Positions 36,534 to 45,223 of a stretch of DNA of 64,000 bases are shown here, one piece after another. Each line of letters starts with the position of its first letter. Positions within the stretch are counted from its first letter, which is position 1. The stretch is from Xanthobacter sp. YC-JY1 (GTDB lineage Bacteria; Pseudomonadota; Alphaproteobacteria; Rhizobiales; Xanthobacteraceae). A model generated the notes under the pieces. It had not been told where the DNA came from and made no database searches. It saw nothing but the letters and a program-made list of their open reading frames with translations. The position numbers and the translations under genes were made by a program. The stretch lies in the NCBI RefSeq assembly GCF_021730305.1, contig NZ_CP032674.1:1907001-1971000 (forward strand), in the 5' to 3' direction.

Positions 36534-37591
36534 GCGGCGACCTCCGTCGCGGCGGGCGCGCGGCTATGGCCGGAGCCCGGGATCACCATGTGGCAGGCGG
36601 CGAGATGCGCATCGGGCGCCGTATCGCCCGGCGTCGCCGGGGAGAGCGCCGGGCCCACCCGCCCGCATACCTCTTCCGCGAAGGAACAACGGGTGTGGAA
36701 GCGGCAGCCGGCGGGCGGATCGATGGGGTTGGGCGGATCGCCCGAGAGCGGCGGCGTCTCGGTGCGCTTGTCCGGGTCGAGGGCCGGCATGGCGGCGAGC
36801 AGAGCGCGCGTATAGGGGTGGGCGGGGGCCTCCCACACCTGATCCACCGGCCCCACCTCCACCACCTGTCCGAGATACATCACCAGCACGCGGTCGGAGA
36901 TGTAGCGGACCACGTTGAGGTCGTGGCTGATGAAGACATAGGTGAGGCCGAACTCGCGCTTGAGGTCGGTGAGCAGATTCAGCACCTGCGCTTCCACCGA
37001 CTTGTCGAGCGCCGAGACCGCCTCGTCGAGGATCACGAGCCGGGGGTTCAGCGCGAGGGCGCGGGCGATGTTGACGCGCTGGCGCTGGCCGCCGGAGACC
37101 TCATGGGGATACCGGTTGGCGAAGACCTCGGGGCGCAGGCCCACCTTGCCCATCAGCTCACGGGCAAGCGCGCGTGCTTCCTTGTCGGCGACGCCGTGGA
37201 CCTTGGGGCCGAAGGCGATGCTGTCCTCGATGGTGAGGCGCGGGTTCAGGGACGCATAGCTGTCCTGAAACACCATCTGCATGCCGCGCCGGAACTCGCG
37301 CATGGAGAGGCTGTAGCCGACGACCTGGCCGTCGAACAGGATCTCGCCGGAGGTGCGCGGCATGAGGTGCATGAGCAGGCGCGCGGTGGTGGACTTGCCG
37401 CAGCCGCTCTCGCCCACGATGCCGAGCGTCTCGCCCTTGGCGACGGCGAAGGACACGTCGTCCACCGCCCGCACGGTCTTCTTCTCGGCGAACAGGCCGC
37501 CGCCGATGGGGAAGTGCTTGGTGAGGCTGTTGACGGCGAGCAGCGGCTGGGCCGGTCCGCCGAGGTCCTCGAGAGGTTCGATGGTGCTCAA
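36530..37591 (-). CDS. Peptide-type ABC transporter ATPase (DppF-like)
   Basis: A 353-residue ATPase. Walker A GESGCGKST, signature EVSGGQRQRVNIARALA and Walker B LVILDEAVSALD are present, with the Opp/Dpp C-terminal cysteine motif (CRFHTRCSFAEEVC). The reading frame continues far upstream, but only as a shadow of the permease gene. I place the start at TTG 37591, where it overlaps the permease stop (TTGA); this gives a normal DppF N-terminus (STIEPLEDLGG). No ATG is available before the Walker A region. Its stop overlaps the AtzG-like start. Confidence 0.88.
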   Translation of the reverse strand: MSTIEPLEDLGGPAQPLLAVNSLTKHFPIGGGLFAEKKTVRAVDDVSFAVAKGETLGIVGESGCGKSTTARLLMHLMPRTSGEILFDGQVVGYSLSMREFRRGMQMVFQDSYASLNPRLTIEDSIAFGPKVHGVADKEARALARELMGKVGLRPEVFANRYPHEVSGGQRQRVNIARALALNPRLVILDEAVSALDKSVEAQVLNLLTDLKREFGLTYVFISHDLNVVRYISDRVLVMYLGQVVEVGPVDQVWEAPAHPYTRALLAAMPALDPDKRTETPPLSGDPPNPIDPPAGCRFHTRCSFAEEVCGRVGPALSPATPGDTAPDAHLAACHMVIPGSGHSRAPAATEVAA

Positions 37592-38469
37592 TTGCGGATG
37601 TCCATGGCGCTGCGCAGCCCGTCGCTGAGCATGTTGAAGCAGATGGAGACGGCGAAGATCATCACGCCCGGCAGCGCCGCGACGCCCGGATTGACGTAGA
37701 TGGCGGTGCGCAGGGTGTTCAGCATCAGGCCCCACTCGGGCTCCGGCGGCCGGGTGCCGAGGCCGAGGAAGGAGAGGCCCGCCGCGAGGATCATGGAGAC
37801 GGAGATGAGCCCCGTCGCATAGACGAAGATCGGCCCCAGCACGTTGCCCAGCATGTGCACGCGCATGATGGTGAGCGCCGAGGCACCCGACGCCCGCGCT
37901 GCATCCACGAAGTCCAGCGAGCGCACCGAGGTGGTGACGCTCTCCGCCACGCGGGTGATCTGCGGCACGAACACGACGGTGAGCGAGACGATGGAATTGA
38001 CGATGCCGGCGCCCAGCACGCCGGAGATGGCGATGGCCAGCAGCACGGAGGGGAAGGCGTAGAACACGTCGATCGTACGCATGATGATCGTGTTGACCTT
38101 GCCGCCGAGATACCCCGCCAGCAGCCCGAGGCTGGTGCCGATGCCGAAGGCGAGGATCACCGGCAGGATGCCGATGAGCAGCGAGAGGCGCCCGCCATAG
38201 ACGAGGCGGGAGAGCATGTCGCGGCCGAGCTCGTCGGTGCCCAGCGGATAGCCCGGCGTGCCGATGGGGCGCAGCCGGCGGATCATGGAGCCCTGGTAGG
38301 GATCGGCGAGGCCGAGCCAGGGCGCGAAGATGGCGGCGAGCACGATGAGGATGAGGATGGCCGCGCAAGCCATGCTCACCTTGTCGCGGGAGAGGCGGCG
38401 GGCCACCGTCGCCCAGTAGCCGCGGGCCTTCTCGACGGGGGCCGCCTCGAGGGCGGCGTCGCTGGTCAT
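37588..38469 (-). CDS. Peptide-type ABC transporter permease (DppC-like)
   Basis: A 293-residue inner-membrane permease. After an N-terminal cytoplasmic stretch and first helix (CAAILILIVLAAIFAPWLG) come the conserved GTDELGRDMLSRLVYGGR segment and the EAA loop DAARASGASALTIMRVHMLGN. An in-frame GTG at 38475 has better spacing from AAGAGGG than the ATG at 38469, so the protein may be two residues longer. The stop overlaps the dppF-like TTG start. Confidence 0.92.
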   Translation of the reverse strand: MTSDAALEAAPVEKARGYWATVARRLSRDKVSMACAAILILIVLAAIFAPWLGLADPYQGSMIRRLRPIGTPGYPLGTDELGRDMLSRLVYGGRLSLLIGILPVILAFGIGTSLGLLAGYLGGKVNTIIMRTIDVFYAFPSVLLAIAISGVLGAGIVNSIVSLTVVFVPQITRVAESVTTSVRSLDFVDAARASGASALTIMRVHMLGNVLGPIFVYATGLISVSMILAAGLSFLGLGTRPPEPEWGLMLNTLRTAIYVNPGVAALPGVMIFAVSICFNMLSDGLRSAMDIRN

Positions 38470-38477
38470 CGCCACGA

Positions 38478-39422
38478 TCAGGCCCTCTTGATGCGCGGGT
38501 CGATCGCCGCCTGGGCGATGTCCACTACGAGGTTGAGGAAGACGAAGAACAGCGCCAGCACGAGGATCGTGCCCTGCAGCAGCGGCAGGTCGCGTTGGAA
38601 GATCGCCGAGTTCAAAAGGAAGCCGGTGCCCGGCCAGGAGAAGACCGTCTCGATGAGGATCGAGCCGCCCAGCAGATAGCCGAGCTGGAGGCCCATCACG
38701 GCGATGGCGGTGGGCAGGGCGTTCTTCACCACATGGCGGAACACCTGGGTCTCGCGCAGGCCCTTGGAGCGCAGCGCCTCGACGAAATCCTGCGAGAGGA
38801 TGTCGCCGGTCAGCGCGCGCACCGTGCGCGTCACGATGCCCATGGGGATCACCGACATGGTGACGGCGGGCAGGATGAGGAAGCGCAGATGCTCCCAGTT
38901 CCACGCCCAGCCGCCCGGCCCCATGCCCACGGCGGGCAGCCAGTTGAGCCACACCGAGAAGATGATGACCAGCACCATGCCCAGCCAGTAGTGGGGTACG
39001 GAGACGCCGGCCACCGCGATGGAGGTGGCGAGCTTGTCCACCCAGGTGTTGCGGAAATAGCCGGCGATGAGGCCGAAGAAGGCGCCCATGACGAAGCCGA
39101 TGAAGGCGGCCGTCACGGCGAGGATGAAGGTGTTGCCCACCGCCGCTGTGACTTCGCTGAGCACGGGTCGGCCGGTGGCGATGGAGGTGCCTAGATTGCC
39201 GTGCAGGGCCTTCCAGATCCAGATGCCGAACTGCACCGGCAGCGGCTGGTCGAAGCCGTAGGCCGCGCGCATCTGCGCCGCGAGTTCCGCGGAAGCGTCG
39301 GGCGGGAGCACCGCCACCAGCGGGTCGCCGGGTGTGATGTGCACCAGAAGGAAGCACACCAGCGCCACCGAGACGACGATGGGGATCACGTAGACGATGC
39401 GCCTGAGGACATAGACCAGCAC
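38478..39422 (-). CDS. Peptide-type ABC transporter permease (DppB-like)
   Basis: A 314-residue permease with six predicted helices. The opening VLRRIVYVIPIVVSVALVCF with HITPGDP and the C-terminal ETVFSWPGTGFLLNSAI are DppB/OppB landmarks; the EAA loop is EALRSKGLRETQVFRHVVKN. GTG at 39422 follows AAGGTGG by four bases. It lies 188 bases after the binding-protein gene, a gap containing two hairpins that may let the binding protein be made in excess. Confidence 0.92.
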   Translation of the reverse strand: MLVYVLRRIVYVIPIVVSVALVCFLLVHITPGDPLVAVLPPDASAELAAQMRAAYGFDQPLPVQFGIWIWKALHGNLGTSIATGRPVLSEVTAAVGNTFILAVTAAFIGFVMGAFFGLIAGYFRNTWVDKLATSIAVAGVSVPHYWLGMVLVIIFSVWLNWLPAVGMGPGGWAWNWEHLRFLILPAVTMSVIPMGIVTRTVRALTGDILSQDFVEALRSKGLRETQVFRHVVKNALPTAIAVMGLQLGYLLGGSILIETVFSWPGTGFLLNSAIFQRDLPLLQGTILVLALFFVFLNLVVDIAQAAIDPRIKRA

Positions 39423-39450
39423 GGGGCCACCTTGTGGATGCTGATGGGGC

Positions 39451-39515
39451 GCGGGGCCGGTGGGCCCCGCGTGGGTCGCTTCTGTTCTCCCCCCTCTCCC
39501 CTTGTGGGAGAGGGG
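39451..39515. repeat. Two hairpins between binding protein and permease genes
   Basis: GCGGGGCC/GGCCCCGC at 39451-39470 forms an 8-bp stem, and CCCCTCTCCC/GGGAGAGGGG at 39491-39515 forms a 10-bp stem with the same arms as the repeat at 15951-15977. On the transcribed minus strand neither is followed by a U tract, so they are more likely mRNA-stabilising or attenuating elements after the binding-protein cistron than terminators. Confidence 0.5.
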
Positions 39516-39610
39516 TCGGGGATGAGGGGGAAGGGCTTCTCGGCCCCCGACACCGTCCGGCCGGTGACGGCCCCCTCATCTGTCTCGCGGCTGCGCCGCG
39601 ATCCACCGCC

Positions 39611-41305
39611 TCACTGGCTGATGGACACCGGCGAGAAGTCCACGAACCAGCTCTTGGGCTGCACGAAGCCCTTGATCTTCGGGCTCAGCGCGCGGGGGCC
39701 GACATCGTGGGCGACCCACAGGAAGGCCGCGTCGTCCACCGAGGCCGCGTGCAACTCGGCGAGCGCCGCATCACGCGCGGCGGGATCGAAGGAGTTGCGC
39801 GCCTTCTTCACCAGCTCGTCGAACTTCGGGTTGTTGATGTAGCCCCAGTTGTTGGACACCGGCGGCGCCATGCCGGACTGGAGGAAGCGCACCATGGCGA
39901 AGAAGGGGTCCATGGCGGCGTAAGTGATGTTCACCGCGTTGGAGCCGTTGGCGGAGGGGTCCTTCGCGCCCTTGCGCCAGTTGGTGAACAGCGTGTTCCA
40001 CTCGATCACGTCGAGCTTCACGTCGAAATAGCATTCGGCCAGCGCCTGCTGCAGGTATTCGTTCATGGGCAGGGGCAGCATCTGCCCCGAGCCGGACGCC
40101 GACGTCTGCGTTGTCACCTTCAGCTTCTTGTCGGGGCCGAAGCCGGCCTCCTTCATCAGCTTCTGGCCTTCCTTCACATCATACTTGATCTGGAAGGTGG
40201 GGTTGCCGCGCCAGGGGTGGCCGGGCTCCACGGTGCCGGTGGCGGGGGCCATGAGGCCGCCGAGCAGGCCTTCCTTCATCCCCTCGCGGTCGATGCAGAG
40301 GTTCGCCGCCTTGCGCACCCGGATGTCGTTCCACGGCGAGCCCTCGATGCGGGAGAACTGCCAGGGCCAGACGTGCGGCTGCTCGTTCGCCTCGATCTTG
40401 AAGCCGCGGGACTTCAGCTGGGGCAGGGCGTCGGGCGCCGGTGCCTCGATCCAGTCCACCTGGCCGGCGAGGAGGGCGGCGGTGCGGGCGTTGGCCTCGG
40501 GCATGGGCAGCAGCACCATGCGGTCGGTCTTGGGGATGCGGTCCTTGTCCCAGTAGACGGGGTTCTTCACCAGCTCCAGCCGCTCGCGCGGCACGAAGGC
40601 GGCCATCTTCCACGGGCCGGTGCCGGAGGCGCTGCGGGCGAAGATGGTCCAGGCCGCGGCGGCCTTCGCCTTCGCGTCGGCGCCCTCGGCCGTCTCATAG
40701 AGCTTCTGCCAGTGGGCGGGGCTCGCCATGAACAGGTTGGTGAGGTTGTAGGGCAGGAAGGAGTCCGGCTCCTTGGTGGTCAACTCCACCGTCAGGTCGT
40801 CGATCTTCTTCGCCGATGCGAGGGTGGGCATGCGCGAGGCGGTGACGCCCACCTGGCTGGCATCGAACTGGGGTGCCTCCTTGTTGAGCACCTTGTCCAC
40901 GTTCCACACCACGGCATCGGCGTTGAACGGCGAGCCATCATGGAAGGTCACGCCGGGGCGCAGCTTGAAGACCCACTTGGTCTTGTCCTGATCGTCCACC
41001 TTCCATTCGGTGGCGAGGCCGGGAACGAGGACGCTGGGCTTGGTGGCGGAGGACAGATCCCACAGCACCAGCGCGTCATACATGGTGAGGCCGGTGAAGC
41101 GATTGCCCTCGAAGCCCTGGTCGGGCTGGCCGAGGGTGCGCGGAATGTCGGCAGCCGTCATGCCGATGCGCAGGGTGGTCTCAGCAGCGGCAAAGCCCGG
41201 TACCAGAAGGGCCGGGACGGCGATGGCGCCCCCCGTGGCCACGAGAAAGGCGGCCGTCCGCAGGAGGCGGCTGGCCGGGCTGTTGCGCAGGTCTTTCTTG
41301 AGCAT
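39611..41305 (-). CDS. Peptide-type ABC transporter substrate-binding protein
   Basis: A 564-residue periplasmic binding protein of the DppA/OppA family (SBP family 5). The signal peptide runs from MLKKDLRNSPASRLL through a hydrophobic core to about AAAE at residue 42. The family region KWVFKLRPGVTFHDGSPFNADAVVWN is clear. It is the first gene of the operon. The family imports peptides but also nickel, sugars and small amides; here the downstream ureide and amide hydrolases suggest a ureide-like ligand. Confidence 0.9.
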   Translation of the reverse strand: MLKKDLRNSPASRLLRTAAFLVATGGAIAVPALLVPGFAAAETTLRIGMTAADIPRTLGQPDQGFEGNRFTGLTMYDALVLWDLSSATKPSVLVPGLATEWKVDDQDKTKWVFKLRPGVTFHDGSPFNADAVVWNVDKVLNKEAPQFDASQVGVTASRMPTLASAKKIDDLTVELTTKEPDSFLPYNLTNLFMASPAHWQKLYETAEGADAKAKAAAAWTIFARSASGTGPWKMAAFVPRERLELVKNPVYWDKDRIPKTDRMVLLPMPEANARTAALLAGQVDWIEAPAPDALPQLKSRGFKIEANEQPHVWPWQFSRIEGSPWNDIRVRKAANLCIDREGMKEGLLGGLMAPATGTVEPGHPWRGNPTFQIKYDVKEGQKLMKEAGFGPDKKLKVTTQTSASGSGQMLPLPMNEYLQQALAECYFDVKLDVIEWNTLFTNWRKGAKDPSANGSNAVNITYAAMDPFFAMVRFLQSGMAPPVSNNWGYINNPKFDELVKKARNSFDPAARDAALAELHAASVDDAAFLWVAHDVGPRALSPKIKGFVQPKSWFVDFSPVSISQ

Positions 41306-41557
41306 CGTCGAGTCCTCTTCGGCGCGATGCCCATGCTGGCTAGCAACCCCTGTGCCATGCGGTCGAAGCCGCCGCGATCCTTTGTGCCGCTACGGAATGC
41401 TTGCAACAGTTCGTCGTCAAATCATCAACGAATTACGCATGTGCCCACCTATTAGGCAGAAGCGGTCCATCGCATGCATTTTGGCCTCGCCGGCGTGCGT
41501 GCCGCTTTTCAGCGCGGCCTGCGGGTGCTTCCTTTGGGGCGGGCAGGGGAGGGCGCT

Positions 41558-42265
41558 TTGAAGATTCTGGTTCTCAACGCGAATACCAGCAAAGCCGTGA
41601 CCGATCGCATGGTGGCGGCGCTGGGCCGTCGCGCGCCCGCGGGCGTCGAACTTGTCGGCGTCACGGCCACGTTCGGCGAGCCCTATGTCACCACCCGCCA
41701 ATCCGCGGCGGTGGCGGGCCATGCGGCCCTGGAGGCGGTGGCGTCGGCCGTGGCGAAGGAGCGGGAGGAAGGGCGCCCGCCGTTCGATGCCGCCCTCTAT
41801 GCCTGCTTCGGCGAGCCGGGGCTTGAGGCGCTGCGCGGCGCGTTCGCCTTCCCATTTGCCGGCATGGCCGAGGCGAGCATCCTCACCGCGCTCCAGTTGG
41901 GCGAACGCTTCTCCATCGTGGTGCCGCACGGCGAATGGCCGGCCATGCTGCGCGAGCTGATGCGCCGCACCCATCTGGACGGGCGCTACGCGGGCATCGC
42001 CATGGTCCCCGGCGACGCCCTCGGCCTGTCCGCGCGCCATGCGGACGGCTCCTCGGACAAGACGTGGGCCGTGGCGCGGGTGGTGGAGGAGACCATCGCC
42101 GCGCAGGCGCCCGACGTGCTCATTCTCGGCGGAGCGGCCCTGGCCGGCTATGCGGCCGAGATCGAGGTCGCCGCGCCCCTGCCCGTCATCGATTCCCTCG
42201 AAGCCGGCTTCGAGCAGGCGCTGGCCCTCGCGCGGCTCGGCTCCTGCCGCAGGGAGAGGCGCTGA
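41558..42265 (+). CDS. Asp/Glu (hydantoin/allantoin) racemase-family protein
   Basis: A 235-residue protein opening with ILVLNANTSKAVTDRM, the N-terminal pattern of hydantoin and allantoin racemases. The first catalytic Cys is in LYACFGEPGLEALR. The second, normally in an LGCAG motif, is replaced: the segment reads VLILGGAALAGY. With only one Cys, two-base racemisation is unlikely; a decarboxylase- or isomerase-like role remains possible. I place the start at TTG 41558, four bases after GGGGAGGG; an upstream ATG (41474) would add 28 unrelated residues. It is divergent from the ureide operon, which supports a shared pathway. Confidence 0.75.
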   Translation: MKILVLNANTSKAVTDRMVAALGRRAPAGVELVGVTATFGEPYVTTRQSAAVAGHAALEAVASAVAKEREEGRPPFDAALYACFGEPGLEALRGAFAFPFAGMAEASILTALQLGERFSIVVPHGEWPAMLRELMRRTHLDGRYAGIAMVPGDALGLSARHADGSSDKTWAVARVVEETIAAQAPDVLILGGAALAGYAAEIEVAAPLPVIDSLEAGFEQALALARLGSCRRERR

Positions 42266-42402
42266 GAGGCTTACTGGGGCTTGGCCTTGCAGGGGATTTC
42301 TGTCGTGCCGGGCCGGGCGGGCTGCTATAGGCGGGGGCCGGCGCCTGCGCGCGACCGGCGCCCGTTCCCGCGCGAGGGGCGGCTGCTGCAGCGAGTTCCC
42401 CC

Positions 42403-43152
42403 TTGATCGTTGATCCCCTCTTCTATGCCGCCGCTGTGCCGGCCACCATTGTGGTGGGCCTCTCCAAGGGCGGCTTCACCGGCCTGTCGGTGCTGGGCCA
42501 GCCCATTCTGGCGCTGGTGATGTCGCCCATCCAGGCGGCCGCCATCATCCTGCCGGTGCTGATCGTCCAGGACGTGGTGAGCCTCTACGCCTACTGGCGC
42601 CGCTGGAGCCGGAAGGAGCTGCTGCGCACCCTTCCCGGCGCCATCGCCGGCATCGTTCTGGGCTATCTCCTCGCGGCCTCGGTGTCCGACGCTGCGGTGG
42701 CCTTCGGCATCGGCGTGCTCTCGGTGGCGGAGGCGGGGCGCTCCTTCCTGTCGCGGCGGCTGAAGCGGACGCCGGGGGAGTCCGGTCCCATCGCCGCCGC
42801 GGTGTGGAGCGCCGTTTCCGGCTTCACCAGCATGATCGCCAATGCGGGTGGTCCGCCGTTGATGATCTATCTGCTGCGGCGCCCGCTTCCCGTGCAGCAG
42901 TTCGCGGCGACGGCCACCGCCTTCTTCGCGGTGGTGAACTGGGTCAAGCTGCCGTTCTTCCTCGCGCTGGGTCAGGTCTCGTTCCAGAATCTGGCGACCT
43001 CGGCCGTGCTGATTCCCATCGCCGTGCTCTCGACCATGGCCGGCGTCTGGCTGGTGCGGCGGGTCTCGCCTGAGCGCTTCTTCGGCCTCGTCTATGCCAT
43101 CCTCGCCGTGGTCGGCGTGAAGCTGATCTATGACGGGGTGACGCACTTCTGA
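42403..43152 (+). CDS. TSUP (TauE/SafE) family transporter
   Basis: A 249-residue inner-membrane protein with about seven to eight helices and the internal two-fold repeat of sulfite exporter TauE/SafE proteins: VVGLSKGGFTGLSVLGQPILALV in the first half and AVSGFTSMIANAGGPPLMIYLL in the second. Substrates of the family include sulfite, sulfoacetate and other organosulfur anions. It starts at TTG 42403, as no ATG or GTG precedes the first helix. It stands 137 bases after the racemase-like gene; a functional link is not established. Confidence 0.85.
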   Translation: MIVDPLFYAAAVPATIVVGLSKGGFTGLSVLGQPILALVMSPIQAAAIILPVLIVQDVVSLYAYWRRWSRKELLRTLPGAIAGIVLGYLLAASVSDAAVAFGIGVLSVAEAGRSFLSRRLKRTPGESGPIAAAVWSAVSGFTSMIANAGGPPLMIYLLRRPLPVQQFAATATAFFAVVNWVKLPFFLALGQVSFQNLATSAVLIPIAVLSTMAGVWLVRRVSPERFFGLVYAILAVVGVKLIYDGVTHF

Positions 43153-43174
43153 GCGCGCCCCCCGTTGCGTCCGC

Positions 43175-43810
43175 TCAGGTCAGCGGCGTCGGCATGAGCC
43201 CTTGGACCGACGGCCGCGCCTTCAGCCGTACGTACCAGGCGGAGAGGTTGGGCAGGTCCGGCCGTTCCAGCCCGGTGCCCTCCAGCGGCATGTTGAACCA
43301 GCGGTGGGCGCAGCAGGCGAGGGGGATATCGGCGACGGTGAGGCTCTCGCCCACCAGATAGTTTCGGCCGGCGAGCGCCGCCTCCACGATGGCCACCGCC
43401 GCGCTGAGACTGGCGAAGGCCGGCGCGAGGGCCTTCGGATCGCGCTTGTCCGGCGCGGTGCGCACGATGCCCCAGGTCAGCGCGCTCAGGGGGGCGGCGA
43501 CGGTGCCGAGCTGGAAATCCATCCAGCGCCCGGCCTCGGCCTGCGCTTGGAGGTCGGCGGGCATCAGCGTGCCGAGCCCGTGGCGGGTGGCGAGATAGCG
43601 CACGATGGCGTTGGATTCCCACAGCACGAAGCCGTCATCCTCTATCACCGGCACCCGGCCCACCGGGTTCATGGCGCGGAAGTCCGGGGTGTCCACCACG
43701 CCGAACGCGCCGCCCGCCTCGATCCGCTCGAAGGGAAGGCCGAGCTCCTGCGCGGTCCAGATCACCTTTTCCACATTCACGGAATTGATGCGGCCCCAGA
43801 CCTTCAGCAT
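43175..43810 (-). CDS. Glutathione S-transferase family protein
   Basis: A 211-residue cytoplasmic protein with an N-terminal thioredoxin fold (MLKVWGRINSVNVEKVIW; the NPVGRVPVIED cis-Pro loop; and the glutathione-binding WESNAIVRYLA) and a C-terminal helical domain with the conserved SLTVADIPLACCAHRW capping box. It is a GST of the theta/beta-like bacterial class. Its substrate is unknown. It is convergent with the TSUP gene (22-base gap) and 62 bases beyond the type I secretion adaptor on the same strand. Confidence 0.9.
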   Translation of the reverse strand: MLKVWGRINSVNVEKVIWTAQELGLPFERIEAGGAFGVVDTPDFRAMNPVGRVPVIEDDGFVLWESNAIVRYLATRHGLGTLMPADLQAQAEAGRWMDFQLGTVAAPLSALTWGIVRTAPDKRDPKALAPAFASLSAAVAIVEAALAGRNYLVGESLTVADIPLACCAHRWFNMPLEGTGLERPDLPNLSAWYVRLKARPSVQGLMPTPLT

Positions 43811-43872
43811 GTGCTGTCCTCCGCTTGTGCGACGCGGCGCTTCTAGCCCCGTTCGCGGGCAGGCGCGAGCTT

Positions 43873-45216
43873 TCAGCGCTCGGTGAAGGCGCGGGCCATG
43901 GCGTCGGCGAGGGGGCGGAGCAGATAGCTCATCACCGTGCGGGAGCCGGTATGGAAGGCGACCTCCGCATCCATGCCCGGCTGGAGCCGGCTCCGCAGGT
44001 CGGCCGGCACGTCCGTCTCGTCCACGCCGACGCGGGCGAGGAAATAGGGCTGGTGGGTGGTCTCGTCCACCAGCCGATCGCGCGAGACCGACGCGAGATG
44101 GCCGAGCACCATGGGCGTTGTGCGGCCATGGAAAGCGGGAAAGCGCACTTCCACCGCCTCATGGAGGTCGAGCCGGTCGATGTCCTGCACCGGCACGCGC
44201 GCCTCCACCACCAAAGGCGCGTCCACGGGCACGATCTCCAGCAGCGTGTCGCCGGGGCGCACCACGGCACCCACCGTGTAGATGCGCGGATTGATGTTCT
44301 GCACGATCCCGCCGCTGGGGGCGCGGATATCGATGCGCTCCAGCACGCTGCGAGTGACCTGAACTTTCTCCTTCAACTCCGCCAGCTTCTCGCGGATGTC
44401 GAGCAACTGGGAGCCGACATCCTCCGCCCGCTGCTGCGTGAGCTGGACGATCTGCATCTTCTGCTCGCCGATGGAGCCGCGCGCCTTGGCCTCGTCGGCA
44501 ATGTTGCGGCCGACGAGACCGTCCAGCCGCGCCTTTTCCCGCTCGAGCGAGGAGACGCGCGACTTGTTGACGAGGTGCTTGCGCTCCAGCTCTCGAACGG
44601 CGGTCAGTTCGTCCTCGACGAAGGCCAGTTGCTGCCGGGCCGAGGCGCGTTCCTGGGCAAGTCCCTCCAGCTCATGGCCGAACTGGACGATGCGTCCGTT
44701 CAGGATGTCGATCTGGCTCTGGAAGGCGGCGCGGCGATCGCGGAACTGGGCGATCTGGTCGGCCATGGCCTCCCGGACGGCGGGCACGCGGGCAAGTTCC
44801 AGAAGCTCGGGCGGGAAGGTGATGGCGGGAGCATCGTCCCGCTCGGCGACGAGGCGGGCTTCCAGGGCGAGGGCGGCCCGGCGCTGGGCGAGGGCGGCTT
44901 CGTCATTGGCCCGCGACTGGGTGGGATCGAGCCGGAACAGGGTTTCGTCCCGCCTCACCGTCTGCCCCTCCTGCACCAGGATGGCGGCGACGATACCGCC
45001 TTCCAGATGCTGCACCACCTGCCGCTTGCTCTCGACGCCGATCACGCCCGGCGCGACCACGGCGCCGTCGACGCGGGCCATCGCCGCCCACCCGCCGAAG
45101 CCAAGGAAGGTGACGGCGATCAGGGCATAGCCGAGCAGCGCGACGCTGCGATAACCCGACGGCGGCCGGGGCGAGGCGCCGGCGAAGGGGCGGTCGGGGA
45201 AAGCGGGTGAGGTCAT
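43873..45216 (-). CDS. Type I secretion periplasmic adaptor (HlyD/PrtE family)
   Basis: A 447-residue membrane fusion protein. One N-terminal membrane segment (VALLGYALIAVTFLGFGGW, about residues 24-42) is followed by a lipoyl-like half (VVQHLEGGIVAAILVQEGQ), a long coiled-coil hairpin (about residues 130-285), the second lipoyl half (IRAPSGGIVQNINPRIYTVG) and a beta-barrel domain. The start ATG 45216 gives MTSPAFPDRP; a longer frame lies inside the upstream gene. It follows the ABC subunit by seven bases. It links the ABC exporter to a TolC-type outer-membrane channel that is not encoded nearby. Confidence 0.92.
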   Translation of the reverse strand: MTSPAFPDRPFAGASPRPPSGYRSVALLGYALIAVTFLGFGGWAAMARVDGAVVAPGVIGVESKRQVVQHLEGGIVAAILVQEGQTVRRDETLFRLDPTQSRANDEAALAQRRAALALEARLVAERDDAPAITFPPELLELARVPAVREAMADQIAQFRDRRAAFQSQIDILNGRIVQFGHELEGLAQERASARQQLAFVEDELTAVRELERKHLVNKSRVSSLEREKARLDGLVGRNIADEAKARGSIGEQKMQIVQLTQQRAEDVGSQLLDIREKLAELKEKVQVTRSVLERIDIRAPSGGIVQNINPRIYTVGAVVRPGDTLLEIVPVDAPLVVEARVPVQDIDRLDLHEAVEVRFPAFHGRTTPMVLGHLASVSRDRLVDETTHQPYFLARVGVDETDVPADLRSRLQPGMDAEVAFHTGSRTVMSYLLRPLADAMARAFTER

Positions 45217-45223
45217 GCCCGCC

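Noticed and set aside
36530-38368. A 612-residue form of the DppF-like ATPase
   Set aside because: The first 260 codons are Arg/His/Pro-rich shadow of the DppC permease gene; a TTG at the stop overlap gives the normal family length.
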